This document shows positions 34,149 to 42,448 of a stretch of DNA of 64,000 bases, piece after piece. The notes below the pieces were generated by a model, which was given only the letters and a program-made list of their open reading frames with translations, had not been told where the DNA came from and searched no databases. Numbering within the stretch: the first letter of the stretch is position 1; every line of letters starts with the position of its first letter. Origin of the DNA: Iamia sp. SCSIO 61187 (GTDB taxonomy: Bacteria > Actinomycetota > Acidimicrobiia > Acidimicrobiales > Iamiaceae); assembly GCF_019443745.1 (NCBI RefSeq), contig NZ_CP050948.1, positions 2,108,001 to 2,172,000 on the forward strand, given 5' to 3'. The position numbers and the translations under genes were made by a program.

Positions 34149-34935
34149 TCGAGGGCTCCAGGACCACCACCGGGTCGAGGCGGTGCGAGAACCGTCGCAG
34201 CGTCCGCAGCACCGGCACCCCCAGGAGGGCGACCACGACGAGGTTGGCCGTGGCGCCGGCCGCGTCCCAGGCCAGAGAGGTGGCCACGTAGAACGACCAG
34301 TAGTGCTCGAGCGTGCCCTGCAGGCCGAGGCCGGGACGCCACTGCAGGTCGCCCGGGCCGGGGGTCAGCGGCCACGACCACAGGTTGATGATCGCCCCGT
34401 ACCCGAAGCCGACCGCCCACGACCAGGCGGCGAGCACCGCCACCTCGACCCGGGGGCCGAGCCGCCGGGTGATGCGCCCGAGCCCGCCCGTCGCCGCCGC
34501 CATCCACGCCAGCACCAGCATCTGGAACGGCAGCCACGGGCCGATGCCACCGGTGATGACCGCGCTGAGGGCCATGGCGAACAGGCCGAGGAGGAACCCG
34601 AACCGGGGCCCGAAGGCGGCGGCGGCGAGCAGGACGAGGAAGAAGATCCCGCTGCCCCCGCCGGGCAGGTCGATGAGCCGCAGCAGGCCGGCCATGGCCG
34701 AGAGCATCCCCAGCAGGGCGACGTCGGCCCCGGCCATGGTGCCGACCTTGACCTCGATGAGCACCGCGGCCACGGCCAGCGCCCCCACCAGGCCGGCGAC
34801 GAGCGGGGCGTCGCCGCCGCGGGTCACGGCGTCGGCGGACTCGGTCGGCAGCCAGAACGGGTACAGGAAGGCGCCGAAGCCGACCACGCTGGCCAGCAGG
34901 TAGGCGGCCCGCACCCGCAGGCCCCGCCAGGTCAT
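34102..34935 (-). CDS. ECF transporter S component, probably cobalamin-specific
   Basis: A 277-residue integral membrane protein with six or more hydrophobic helices. The central SGIFFLVLLAAAAFGPRFGFLLG and TGGIGPWLPFQMLVLAW segments resemble actinobacterial ECF substrate-binding subunits of the CbrT-like, cobalamin-associated group. S components bind the vitamin from outside and topple in the membrane when docked on EcfT. It is last in an operon with fused EcfA and EcfT, ATGA-coupled. Cobalamin as ligand is inferred from the B12 riboswitch-led genes divergent from this operon. Confidence 0.8.
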   Translation of the reverse strand: MTWRGLRVRAAYLLASVVGFGAFLYPFWLPTESADAVTRGGDAPLVAGLVGALAVAAVLIEVKVGTMAGADVALLGMLSAMAGLLRLIDLPGGGSGIFFLVLLAAAAFGPRFGFLLGLFAMALSAVITGGIGPWLPFQMLVLAWMAAATGGLGRITRRLGPRVEVAVLAAWSWAVGFGYGAIINLWSWPLTPGPGDLQWRPGLGLQGTLEHYWSFYVATSLAWDAAGATANLVVVALLGVPVLRTLRRFSHRLDPVVVLEPSISPGPGARTGASAAT

Positions 34936-36536
34936 CGCACCTCCTCGTCGCGGGGAGCGCGGGCGGCGGCGACCTCGGCCACGGTGAGGAACGGGGGGAC
35001 GACCCGGAGGATCTGCGGGGCGAAGAGCGAGCCGGACAGGACCTCGCGGGCCGGCCCGTCGGCCACGACCTCGCCGCCGCCGAGGACGACGACCCGGGTG
35101 GCGCAGCGGGCGGCCAGCTCGACGTCGTGGGTCGCCACCACGACCGCCCCACCGCCGGCGGCGTGGTCGGTCGCCGCCGCCTCGAGGGCCGAGCGGGACG
35201 CAGCGTCGATCCCGCGGGTCGGCTCGTCGAGCAGCAGGACGGGTGCCCCGCCGACGGCCACGGCGGCGACGGCGACGCGCTGGCGCTCGCCGGTCGAGAG
35301 GCTGCGGGGGTGCCGCTCGGCCAGGGGGCCGAGGGCGAGCCGCTCGAGCCACGGGTCGACGCCGGCGCGGTCGTGGCCCAGCAGGCGGCAGGTCTCCTCG
35401 ACCTCGGCGCGCACGGTGGGGGAGAAGAGGAGGCTCGACGGGTCCTGCGGCACGAGGGCGGTGCGCACCGCCCGCTCGACGGTGCCGCCGAGGGGCGGGG
35501 CCAGGTCGGCCAGCGCCCGCAGCAGCGTCGTCTTGCCCGCCCCGTTGCGGCCCAGCAGGGCGACGACCTCGCCGGCCCGCAGCTCCAGGTCGACGCCCGC
35601 CACGACGGGCGCGCCCCCGCCGGGACCCACCGCCAGCCCGCGCGCCGCGAGCAGGACGTCGCCCGGGACGGCGTCCGGAAGATCGGGCCGCCCGGCCCCG
35701 CAGCCGGCGAGCGGGTGGAGGTCGACGGGCGCACGCCGCCAGGCCCGGCGGGCCTCCCGGACGGTGAGGGGGACCGGGTCCCACCCGAGGAGGCGGCCCA
35801 GGTGGGCGACGGGCGGTGCGCCGGCGAGCGGGCCGAGCACCGCCCCCGGCGGGCCGACGGCGGCGATCCGGCCCCCGGCGAGCACGGCGGCCCGGTCGGC
35901 CATGGGCCCGGCCCGCTCGAGGCGGTGCTCGGCCATCAGCACCGTCGTGCCCAGGTCGTCGGCGACGCGGGCCACGGCGGCCAGCACGTCGTCGGCGCCC
36001 TGGGGGTCGAGCATCGACGTCGGCTCGTCGAGCACGAGGACGGCCGGGGCGGCGGCGAGGGCCCCGGCCACCGCGGCCCGCTGGCGCTCGCCGCCCGACA
36101 GCGTGGCCGGGGAGCGGTGGCGGAGGTGGGCGATGCCGACGGCGTCGAGGACCTCCTCGACCCGGCGCCGCATCTCGGGGGCGGCGACCCCGAGGTTCTC
36201 GAGGGCGAAGGCCACGTCGTGCTCGACCTCGTCGACGACCACCTGGGCCTCGGGGTCCTGGTGGACGAAGCCCACGGTGCCGGCCATGTCGCGGGGTCGG
36301 CGGTCGCCGACCTCGAGCCCGCCCACGACCACGCGGCCCCGGAACCGGCCCCCGGTGCCGCGTGGCACCAGGGCGTTCACCGTGCGCAGGAGGGTGCTCT
36401 TGCCCGACCCGCTGTCGCCCACGAGCACGACCACCTCGCCGTCGTCGACCTCCAGGTCGACGCCGTCGAGGACCGGTGGGGCGTCGTGGTAGGCGAAGCC
36501 GACGTCGTCCCAGCGGACCGAGCCCGGCGCGGTCAC
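34932..36536 (-). CDS. ECF transporter ATPase, EcfA1-EcfA2 fusion
   Basis: A 534-residue protein with two complete ABC ATPase domains in tandem. Domain 1 has Walker A GDSGSGKST (residues 40-48), signature LSGGERQR and Walker B LVLDEPTSMLD. Domain 2 has Walker A GRNGAGKTT (about 330), signature LSTGERQR (Gly to Thr) and LLLDEPTRGID. It powers the ECF complex at the inner face of the membrane. Most ECF systems use two separate ATPase genes; fusion fixes the heterodimer. GTGA and ATGA overlaps tie it to EcfT and the S component. Confidence 0.92.
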   Translation of the reverse strand: MTAPGSVRWDDVGFAYHDAPPVLDGVDLEVDDGEVVVLVGDSGSGKSTLLRTVNALVPRGTGGRFRGRVVVGGLEVGDRRPRDMAGTVGFVHQDPEAQVVVDEVEHDVAFALENLGVAAPEMRRRVEEVLDAVGIAHLRHRSPATLSGGERQRAAVAGALAAAPAVLVLDEPTSMLDPQGADDVLAAVARVADDLGTTVLMAEHRLERAGPMADRAAVLAGGRIAAVGPPGAVLGPLAGAPPVAHLGRLLGWDPVPLTVREARRAWRRAPVDLHPLAGCGAGRPDLPDAVPGDVLLAARGLAVGPGGGAPVVAGVDLELRAGEVVALLGRNGAGKTTLLRALADLAPPLGGTVERAVRTALVPQDPSSLLFSPTVRAEVEETCRLLGHDRAGVDPWLERLALGPLAERHPRSLSTGERQRVAVAAVAVGGAPVLLLDEPTRGIDAASRSALEAAATDHAAGGGAVVVATHDVELAARCATRVVVLGGGEVVADGPAREVLSGSLFAPQILRVVPPFLTVAEVAAARAPRDEEVR

Positions 36537-37636
36537 GGCGCCGAGGTCCGGGCCGGCCCGGCCTCATCCGGACCCGCGGCGCGAGGCGCGGGGCGCACGG
36601 CGGCGGGGAGGGCCAGGCCGACGAGGGCGGCCGCCGGCAGCAGGGGGAGGGACGGCCAGCGCAGGGGGATGAGCGACGGGTCCCACGCCAGGTCGCGGAC
36701 GTCTGCCGCCGCGCAGGCGGCCAGCACGGCCGGCACGGCGAGCACCCCGGCCATCACCAGGACGTCCCGTCGGACCAGGCGGCGGGGCCGGTACCGGGTG
36801 GGCGCCGTCCGGCCGCTGACGACGACGGCGGCCACGAGGGCGACGACCCCGGCACCGGCGAGGCCGGTGGCCAGGCCCGTGGCCCGGCCGACCAGCGCCA
36901 CCACGGCGGCGGCCAGGGCCACCAGGGCGCCGGCGGACAGGGCGGCGGCGGCCCGGTCCGACGGCTGGGGCCGCTGGCGCCCGTAGCCCCGGGCGTCCAT
37001 CGACTCGGCCAGGTGGACGGCCCGCTCGAGGCCGGTCTCCAGCACCGGCAGGGCGAGGCGGAGGGTGCGGCCCCGGCGGACCCGCACCCCGCCGGTCCGG
37101 GCCCGGTCGGCCTCGCGGGCGGCGCTGGCGGCGTCGAGGGTCGAGGGCACGAAGGCCATGGCGACGGTGAGGACGAGGCCGGGCTCGTGGAAGGCCCGGG
37201 GGGCGGCGCCGAGCAGCTCGTGGTGGGACGCCACCGCGTTGAAGGCGCCGAAGGTGGCCATGATCCCGACGACCACGAGGCTGTCGATCGCGGTCTGGAG
37301 GACGACCGACTGCGACACCGTCCCGCCTACCGAGAACCCGCCCAGGGCGGTGGGCAGCGTCGCCTGTGGGAGGCTCAGCAGGGCGCCGTCGGCGCCGGGG
37401 TCGAGCGGTGTGGTCAGGCCGATGAGCACCACCCGCAGCAGCCCGAACACGACCGCGACGGCGAGCAGGACGGGGAAGGCCCGGGCCAGCGACCCGGGGC
37501 GGCGGTGGGTCTCGACGACGAGCCACACCACGGCCAGGGCGATGGCCACGAGGAGCGGGTTGCGGGCCAGCTGGAGCGAGACCGTGACGGCGACGGCCCA
37601 GACCAGCCAGGTCACCGAGTGGAGGGGGGCGGACAC
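36533..37636 (-). CDS. ECF transporter T component (CbiQ/EcfT family)
   Basis: A 367-residue membrane protein. About five helices in the first half lead to the coupling region ESMDARGYG (about residue 225, the ARG coupling motif that contacts the ATPases). Three further helices after residue 245 make it longer than the usual 260. GTG at 37636 is chosen because homology starts here; the upstream frame is antisense to the toroid gene and is rejected. It is first in the ECF operon. A TAGGTT box on this strand (37682-37687) may be its -10, opposite the B12-leader promoter. Confidence 0.85.
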   Translation of the reverse strand: MSAPLHSVTWLVWAVAVTVSLQLARNPLLVAIALAVVWLVVETHRRPGSLARAFPVLLAVAVVFGLLRVVLIGLTTPLDPGADGALLSLPQATLPTALGGFSVGGTVSQSVVLQTAIDSLVVVGIMATFGAFNAVASHHELLGAAPRAFHEPGLVLTVAMAFVPSTLDAASAAREADRARTGGVRVRRGRTLRLALPVLETGLERAVHLAESMDARGYGRQRPQPSDRAAAALSAGALVALAAAVVALVGRATGLATGLAGAGVVALVAAVVVSGRTAPTRYRPRRLVRRDVLVMAGVLAVPAVLAACAAADVRDLAWDPSLIPLRWPSLPLLPAAALVGLALPAAVRPAPRAAGPDEAGPARTSAP

Positions 37637-37655
37637 GATGCGGTGGACCCGTCCT

Positions 37656-37684
37656 TTGACCGGCGAGGGGGCCGTCCGTAACCT
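37656..37684 (+). promoter_or_regulatory. Promoter of the cobalamin-riboswitch operon
   Basis: TTGACC (37656-37661) and TAACCT (37679-37684) with a 17-base spacer form the clearest sigma-70-type promoter in the window. The transcript would start near 37691, just before the riboswitch. Confidence 0.75.
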
Positions 37685-37714
37685 ACGGCCCCAGCAGGAC
37701 TCGCCCGCAACCCC

Positions 37715-37840
37715 GGATGGTGCGGCGGTCGACCTCGGGACCAGACAACCCGGGCCGATGGGGGAAGCCGGTGAGAGACCGGCGCTGACCCGCAGCTGTG
37801 AGCGGCCCACGGGGCCGTGAGCCAGATGACCCACCCTGTC
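37715..37840 (+). promoter_or_regulatory. Cobalamin riboswitch
   Basis: The leader contains the conserved core elements in the right order: GGGAAGCCGGTGAGAGACC from 37762, GCTGACCCGCAGCTGTGAGC at 37784-37803, and the B12-box strand GAGCCAGATGACCC at 37819-37832. A short hairpin (GGCCCACGGGGCC) lies between the last two, as in the class. It would sense adenosylcobalamin or a related corrinoid and lower expression of the two downstream secreted-protein genes. Exact 5' and 3' limits are estimates. Confidence 0.92.
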
Positions 37841-37891
37841 GCCGGTCCGCCCGGCTCCCTGTTCCCGTCGCGGCTCGTCCGCGGCATCACC

Positions 37892-37920
37892 GCTCCTCGA
37901 GGTCTCGGGAGCACAGGAGG
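37892..37920 (+). promoter_or_regulatory. Candidate expression platform of the riboswitch
   Basis: CTCCT at 37893-37897 can pair with the ribosome binding site AGGAGG at 37915-37920, four bases before the ATG, and GCTCC/GGGAGC can form a hairpin in the same segment. This suggests control of translation initiation. No poly-T tract of a terminator is present. Confidence 0.45.
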
Positions 37921-37924
37921 TCCC

Positions 37925-39658
37925 ATGCGCGTGCGCACCCGTCTCTTCACCGCTGCTGCCGTCGGCGGTGCCCTGCTCGCACCGTTGGTGCCGGTGGGGT
38001 CCGTCCCGGCGGGCGCCGTCTCGACGCCCGCCCTCGACCACGCCCGGGCGTGGCTGGTCGACCAGCAGCAGGACGACGGCGGCTTCGAGACCGTCGGCTT
38101 CCCCGGCTTCGAGACGCCCGACGCCGTCCACGCCCTCGCCGCCGCCGGCCAGGCCGACGCCACCTGGAGCACCGACGAGGCGCTCGCCGCGGTCGAGGTG
38201 GTGCAGACCGGTGACGGCAAGGACCCCCTCGACGCCGTCGACGACTGGGTCGACAGCGTCCAGGGCGACGCCGGGGCGTCGCCGGCGGCCAAGGCGTCGC
38301 AGGCGGCCAAGGTCATCGTCCTGGTCACCGCCCCCCTGGGTCTCGACGAGACCGACTTCGACCCGTCCGACGACACCGACGACCCGGTCGACCTGGTCGG
38401 CGCCCTCGTCGCCGCCTCGGGGACGGGCAGCTACCCCGACCTGCTCTTCGGCGGCAAGGTGTACGCCGCCTGGGCCCTGTCGGCGCTGGGCGCCGGGATC
38501 CCGGACGGGCTCCTGGACGCCATCGCCTCGGCCCAGCAGCACGACGGCGGCTTCGCCTTCGAGGGGGACCCGGCCGGTGTCATCCTCGACCCCGACCTCA
38601 CCGCCGCGGTGGTCCTGGCCCTGCGCGAGGAGACCTCGCCCGCGGCCCGGGCCGTCAGCCGCCGGGCCATCGTCGGCCTGGCCCTCGCCCAGCGCCCGTC
38701 CGGGGCGTGGGCCGGGGCCTTCGACGACGGCAACGCCAACTCCACCGCCATGGCCATGCTCGCCGCCGCCTCCCAGGGCGCGGACCCCGACACCCCGTGC
38801 TGGCGCGACCAGCCCCTCGGCCAGACCCCGACCTCGCTCGTCGGCGTGCCCTACCCGTCCCCGGTCGCCGCCGTCGAGGCCGACCAGGACCCGACCGCGG
38901 GCTACATCCGCGGCCCGTTCGACGGCCCCGGCGACCCCAACACCTTCGCCACCTCGCAGGCGATCCAGGGCCTGGCCGCGGCGGAGGGAGCGGCCTTCTA
39001 CGGCTCCGGCGTGCCCTGCGTGGCGCCGGTCGCCACGCCGAACCGCCGGCTCGTCAACCTCATGTACGCCGACCTGCTGCGCCGCCCGGCCGAGGAGGCC
39101 GGCGCCGTGTACTGGACCGGCCAGTTCGACGCCGGCACGTCGCCGTCGTACCTGTCGCGGGCGTTCACCGGGACCGTCGAGTTCTCCCGGGTGGTGCTCA
39201 CCGGCCTGACCGTCGAGCACCTGGGACGGGTCCCCACCGCGACCGAGGTCCAGGACCTGGCGCCGGTGGTCCGGGCCGGGCGGCGCTTCGACGTCGCCGC
39301 CACCCTCCTCGGCGGGTCCGAGTTCTACGCCGCCGCCGGCGGGTCGCGGCCGGCGTGGGTGCAGGCCGTCGTCCCGGCCACCCTGGGCCGCCCCGCCCTG
39401 TCGAGCGACGTCGCCTACGTCAACAGCCTGCTCGACGCCGGCCGCACCCGCGCCCAGGTCGCCCGCACGCTGATCAGCACCCAGGACGGGCGGTCCCACT
39501 TCGTCCGGACCACCTACCTCACCCTGCTGCGACGGGCGGCTGACGCCGGCGGGCTGGAGTTCTGGACCGCGGAGCTGCGGACCTCGAGCCCCGAGTGGCT
39601 CGTGCGCCGCATGATCAACACCACCGAGTACCGGGGCCTTTCCGCCCCGCCGGCGTGA
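37925..39658 (+). CDS. Secreted alpha/alpha-toroid (intrinsic-factor-like) protein with DUF4214 tail
   Basis: A 577-residue exported protein. A signal peptide (about residues 1-33, ending AGAVST) is followed by an alpha/alpha-toroid of the prenyltransferase/squalene-cyclase superfamily (about 35-345), with the repeat signature QQQDDGGFE, QQHDGGFAFE and ALAQRPSGAWA. A DUF4214 domain follows (about 375-570: YADLLRRPAEEAGAVYW and YLTLLRRAADAGGLEFW). The catalytic DxDD of cyclases is not evident. Eukaryotic intrinsic factor and transcobalamin bind B12 in such a toroid. With the B12 riboswitch in front and an ECF transporter divergent, extracellular cobalamin binding is the most economical reading, but it is inference. 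Confidence 0.82.
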   Translation: MRVRTRLFTAAAVGGALLAPLVPVGSVPAGAVSTPALDHARAWLVDQQQDDGGFETVGFPGFETPDAVHALAAAGQADATWSTDEALAAVEVVQTGDGKDPLDAVDDWVDSVQGDAGASPAAKASQAAKVIVLVTAPLGLDETDFDPSDDTDDPVDLVGALVAASGTGSYPDLLFGGKVYAAWALSALGAGIPDGLLDAIASAQQHDGGFAFEGDPAGVILDPDLTAAVVLALREETSPAARAVSRRAIVGLALAQRPSGAWAGAFDDGNANSTAMAMLAAASQGADPDTPCWRDQPLGQTPTSLVGVPYPSPVAAVEADQDPTAGYIRGPFDGPGDPNTFATSQAIQGLAAAEGAAFYGSGVPCVAPVATPNRRLVNLMYADLLRRPAEEAGAVYWTGQFDAGTSPSYLSRAFTGTVEFSRVVLTGLTVEHLGRVPTATEVQDLAPVVRAGRRFDVAATLLGGSEFYAAAGGSRPAWVQAVVPATLGRPALSSDVAYVNSLLDAGRTRAQVARTLISTQDGRSHFVRTTYLTLLRRAADAGGLEFWTAELRTSSPEWLVRRMINTTEYRGLSAPPA

Positions 39659-40713
39659 TCGTCGGGGCGCGGCTCGCCCGGGCCCTCGTCGCCGGTGTCG
39701 CCCTGGTCGTCGCCCTCGGCGTCGCCGCCGGGCCGGCGGGGGCCCAGGCGGCGCCGGGCGGACCGCGGGCCCAGGCCGGCCTCAGCTGCGTGACCGGCGA
39801 GGGCGAGGTGGCCACCAGCGCGGTGCTGGTGGTCGTGGCCTTCCCGTCGGGCACCTTCACCCGCTGCGTGAGCCCCGGAGGCTCGGGCCTCGACGTCCTG
39901 CGCGCCGCCGGGCTGGCGCTCGAGGTGCAGTCCTTCGGGGCCAAGGGTGGCGCCGTGTGCGGCATCACCGACCCCAACGGCACCTTCGTGGGCTGCGCCG
40001 ACGGCCCCGACTGCCTGCGCTGCCCGGCCACCGAGGGCGGCTCCCGCTACTGGGGCTACTACCGGTGCTACGCCTACTCGCACCTCGGCGCGGGGTCGAC
40101 GACCCCCGCCGGGGGCACCGTCGAGGCCTGGCGGTTCGCCGGCGGTGGCGGGTGGGGCGGCTCGCGACCGGCCGAGTGCGACGACGGCGTGGCCGAGCCG
40201 GCGCCGACGGTGCCGCCGGCACCGCCCCCCGGTGGGGGCGGGCCCCCCGGCGGTGGCTCCTCCGGCGGCGGCTCGCCGGGCGGCGGCGGGGGAGGGGCGG
40301 CACCCGGCGACGGGGCTACCGGTGGCGGCGCGCCGGCCGCCCCCGACGGCGCCGCCGGGCCGGGGGCGACCGCCGGCCCCGAGGCGCCGGGCTCCACCGC
40401 GCCCCCGACGACCACCGCCGATGCGTCCTCCACGACGACCACCACCGACGAGGCAGGCGCCGACGCCGCGACCGACGAGGACGACGCCGAGGCCGCCGAG
40501 GCGCGGGACGGCGACCGGCGCGACCAGGCGTGGGAGCCGACCGAGGGCGGCGACGAGCGGGCCGACGGCGTCCCGGCCTCGGCCCGATCCGACGCCGGCG
40601 GCGGTGCCCCCGTGGTGCCCCTCGTCGTCACCGCCCTGGTGGTGGCCGGCGTCGCCGCCCTCGCCCTCCGCGCCCGGCGCCACCGCGCCGATCGGCCGCC
40701 CACGCCCGCCTGA
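39655..40713 (+). CDS. Membrane-anchored DUF4430-like protein
   Basis: A 352-residue exported protein overlapping the toroid gene by GTGA. A signal peptide (about 1-30) is followed by a Cys-rich beta domain (about 38-155) with SGLDVLRAAG, FGAKGGAVCGI and YWGYYRCYAYSHLGAGST, the pattern of DUF4430, the fold of the beta domain of intrinsic factor and transcobalamin. A Gly/Pro-rich linker (175-255), an acidic Thr-rich stalk and a C-terminal helix (about 318-338) with basic tail anchor it in the membrane. It may close over the vitamin held by the toroid protein and present it to the ECF S component. The function is inferred from domains and order. Confidence 0.78.
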   Translation: MIVGARLARALVAGVALVVALGVAAGPAGAQAAPGGPRAQAGLSCVTGEGEVATSAVLVVVAFPSGTFTRCVSPGGSGLDVLRAAGLALEVQSFGAKGGAVCGITDPNGTFVGCADGPDCLRCPATEGGSRYWGYYRCYAYSHLGAGSTTPAGGTVEAWRFAGGGGWGGSRPAECDDGVAEPAPTVPPAPPPGGGGPPGGGSSGGGSPGGGGGGAAPGDGATGGGAPAAPDGAAGPGATAGPEAPGSTAPPTTTADASSTTTTTDEAGADAATDEDDAEAAEARDGDRRDQAWEPTEGGDERADGVPASARSDAGGGAPVVPLVVTALVVAGVAALALRARRHRADRPPTPA

Positions 40714-40847
40714 CCGTCCGGTCCGCGCGGCCCCGTGCCGTGGTGCGTCGGCGACGATGCACCACGGCGCGGGACCTCCGACCGGTCGGCCCGGCCGCCG
40801 GGCAAACGCCTCCTCCGGGGGGCGTTCCAGGGGTAGCGTTCCCGCCC

Positions 40848-41342
40848 ATGATCCGGGCGCTGGTGCTCAACGTCACCTACGAGCCGCTCAGCGTCGTCGC
40901 CGGGCGGCGGGCCGCCGTGCTCGTGCTCACCGAGCGGGCCGACATCGTCCACGAGGGCGACGAGGTCCTCCACTCCGAGCGCCTCAGCCTGCCCGTGCCC
41001 TCGGTGGTGCGCCTGCGCACCCTGGTGAAGGTGCCGTACCAGCGCCACCTCAGCGTCAGCCGTCGCGGCGTGCTGGCCCGCGACGCCCACCGCTGCCAGT
41101 ACTGCGGGTCGCGGGCCGAGACCGTCGACCACGTCGTGCCCCGCAGCCGGGGGGGCGGTCACAGCTGGGACAACGTGGTCGCGGCCTGCCGCCCCTGCAA
41201 CCTGCGCAAGGCCGACCGGTCCCTGCGCGACTGCGGTCTGCGCCTGCGGGTCGCGCCGGGACCGCCTCGCCGGACGCTGTGGGTCACCACCGCGGTCGAC
41301 GCCGTGCCGGCCCTCTGGGAGCCCTACCTGACGGCCGCGTGA
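40848..41342 (+). CDS. HNH endonuclease family protein
   Basis: A 164-residue protein with the short conserved actinobacterial N terminus (VLNVTYEPLSVV) and a C-terminal HNH nuclease: RCQYCG, VDHVVPRSRGG, DNVVAACRPCN. Both CxxC pairs of the structural zinc site are present. The family is widespread in actinobacteria as a stand-alone gene with unknown role. TAGCGT at 40834-40839 lies eight bases before the ATG (leaderless spacing). The GTGA overlap with menC links it to an otherwise metabolic operon. Confidence 0.88.
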   Translation: MIRALVLNVTYEPLSVVAGRRAAVLVLTERADIVHEGDEVLHSERLSLPVPSVVRLRTLVKVPYQRHLSVSRRGVLARDAHRCQYCGSRAETVDHVVPRSRGGGHSWDNVVAACRPCNLRKADRSLRDCGLRLRVAPGPPRRTLWVTTAVDAVPALWEPYLTAA

Positions 41343-42448
41343 GCGGGGCGCCGCCGTCGGACCCCCCGACGATCGCCGCCGCCGGCGTCTGGAGGGTCGC
41401 CCTCCCGCTCCGGGCGGCCCACGTGGCCGCCCACGGCACCGAGCGCGACCGCCAGGTCCTGCTCGTCCGGGTGGTCGCCGCCGACGGGGCCGTGGGCTGG
41501 GGGGAGTGCCCCACCCTCAGCCGGCCCGGGTACACCGCCGAGTGGACCGACGGGGCGTGGGACCGGCTCCGGGCCGACCTCCTCCCCGCCCTGCTGGCGG
41601 GGGAGGAGCCGGGTCCGTCGGCACCGCCCATGGCGGCCGGGGCGGTGCGCGACGCCCTGCTCGACCTGGCCCTGCGGCGCGAGCGGAGGCAGCCGTCACC
41701 GTCGCCGCTCGGAGCGTCGTCGACGGCGGTGCCGTTCGGCGTCGCCGTGGGGCTGGGGGACGACCCCGGCGTCGTCGTCGACGAGGTCGACCGGGCCGTC
41801 GCCGCCGGGGCCCGGCTGGTCGTGCTCAAGGTCCGACCCGGCTGGTCGGTGGTGCCCCTCGCCGCCGTCCGGAAGCGTCGGCCCGGCGTGGCGGTGGCCG
41901 TCGATGCCAACGGCAGCTTCGGCCTCGACGACCTCGACGAGCTGCGGGCCGTCGCCGCCGAGGGCCCGGCCTTCGTCGAGCAGCCGCTCCCGGCGGCTGA
42001 CCTGGCGGGGAGCGCCCGCGTCGCCGCCGCGATCGGCGCCCCGGTCGCCCTCGACGAGGGGGTGGCGACGCTCGCGGACCTGGCCGCGGCCGTCGCCGCC
42101 CGGGCGGCCACCATGGTGACGGTGAAGCCGGCCCGCATGGGCGGTCACCTCGTCGCCGCCGAGGCGGTGGCGCAGGCCCACCGGGCCGGGTGGGGCGTGC
42201 ACGTCGGCGGGATGCTCGAGAGCGGCCTGGGGCGGGCCGCCGCCCGCCGGCTGGCCGCCCGCCCCGAGGTCGGGGGGCCCTCGATGGTCGGCCCGACCGA
42301 GCTCTTGTTCACCGCGGACGTGGTCGCCCCCGTCGGCGTCGACCCCGAGGGCGCCGTGGCCGTCCCCGTCGGACCGGGCCTGGCCCCGCCCCCTGACCCG
42401 GACCGCCTCGCCGCCCTCACCGTCGACCGGTGGGAGGCCCGGCCGTGA
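41339..42448 (+). CDS. menC: o-Succinylbenzoate synthase-like enolase (MenC/NSAR family)
   Basis: A 369-residue enolase-superfamily enzyme. VVLKVRPGWSV carries the catalytic Lys; the first Lys of the usual KxK is Val. DANGSF, VEQPLP and LDEG supply the three metal-binding acids, and TVKPARMGG the second catalytic Lys. It most likely dehydrates SHCHC to o-succinylbenzoate in menaquinone synthesis. N-succinylamino acid racemase activity is common in this family, and no other men gene is nearby, so specificity is open. GTGA overlaps tie it to both neighbours. Confidence 0.8.
   Translation: MSGAPPSDPPTIAAAGVWRVALPLRAAHVAAHGTERDRQVLLVRVVAADGAVGWGECPTLSRPGYTAEWTDGAWDRLRADLLPALLAGEEPGPSAPPMAAGAVRDALLDLALRRERRQPSPSPLGASSTAVPFGVAVGLGDDPGVVVDEVDRAVAAGARLVVLKVRPGWSVVPLAAVRKRRPGVAVAVDANGSFGLDDLDELRAVAAEGPAFVEQPLPAADLAGSARVAAAIGAPVALDEGVATLADLAAAVAARAATMVTVKPARMGGHLVAAEAVAQAHRAGWGVHVGGMLESGLGRAAARRLAARPEVGGPSMVGPTELLFTADVVAPVGVDPEGAVAVPVGPGLAPPPDPDRLAALTVDRWEARP

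Noticed and set aside
37637-39499. N-terminal 620 residues joined to EcfT
   Set aside because: Antisense to the toroid gene and riboswitch; EcfT homology begins at 37636.
37925-39658. Squalene-hopene or terpene cyclase
   Set aside because: It has a toroid repeat pattern but a signal peptide, a DUF4214 tail, a B12 riboswitch and no visible DxDD catalytic motif.
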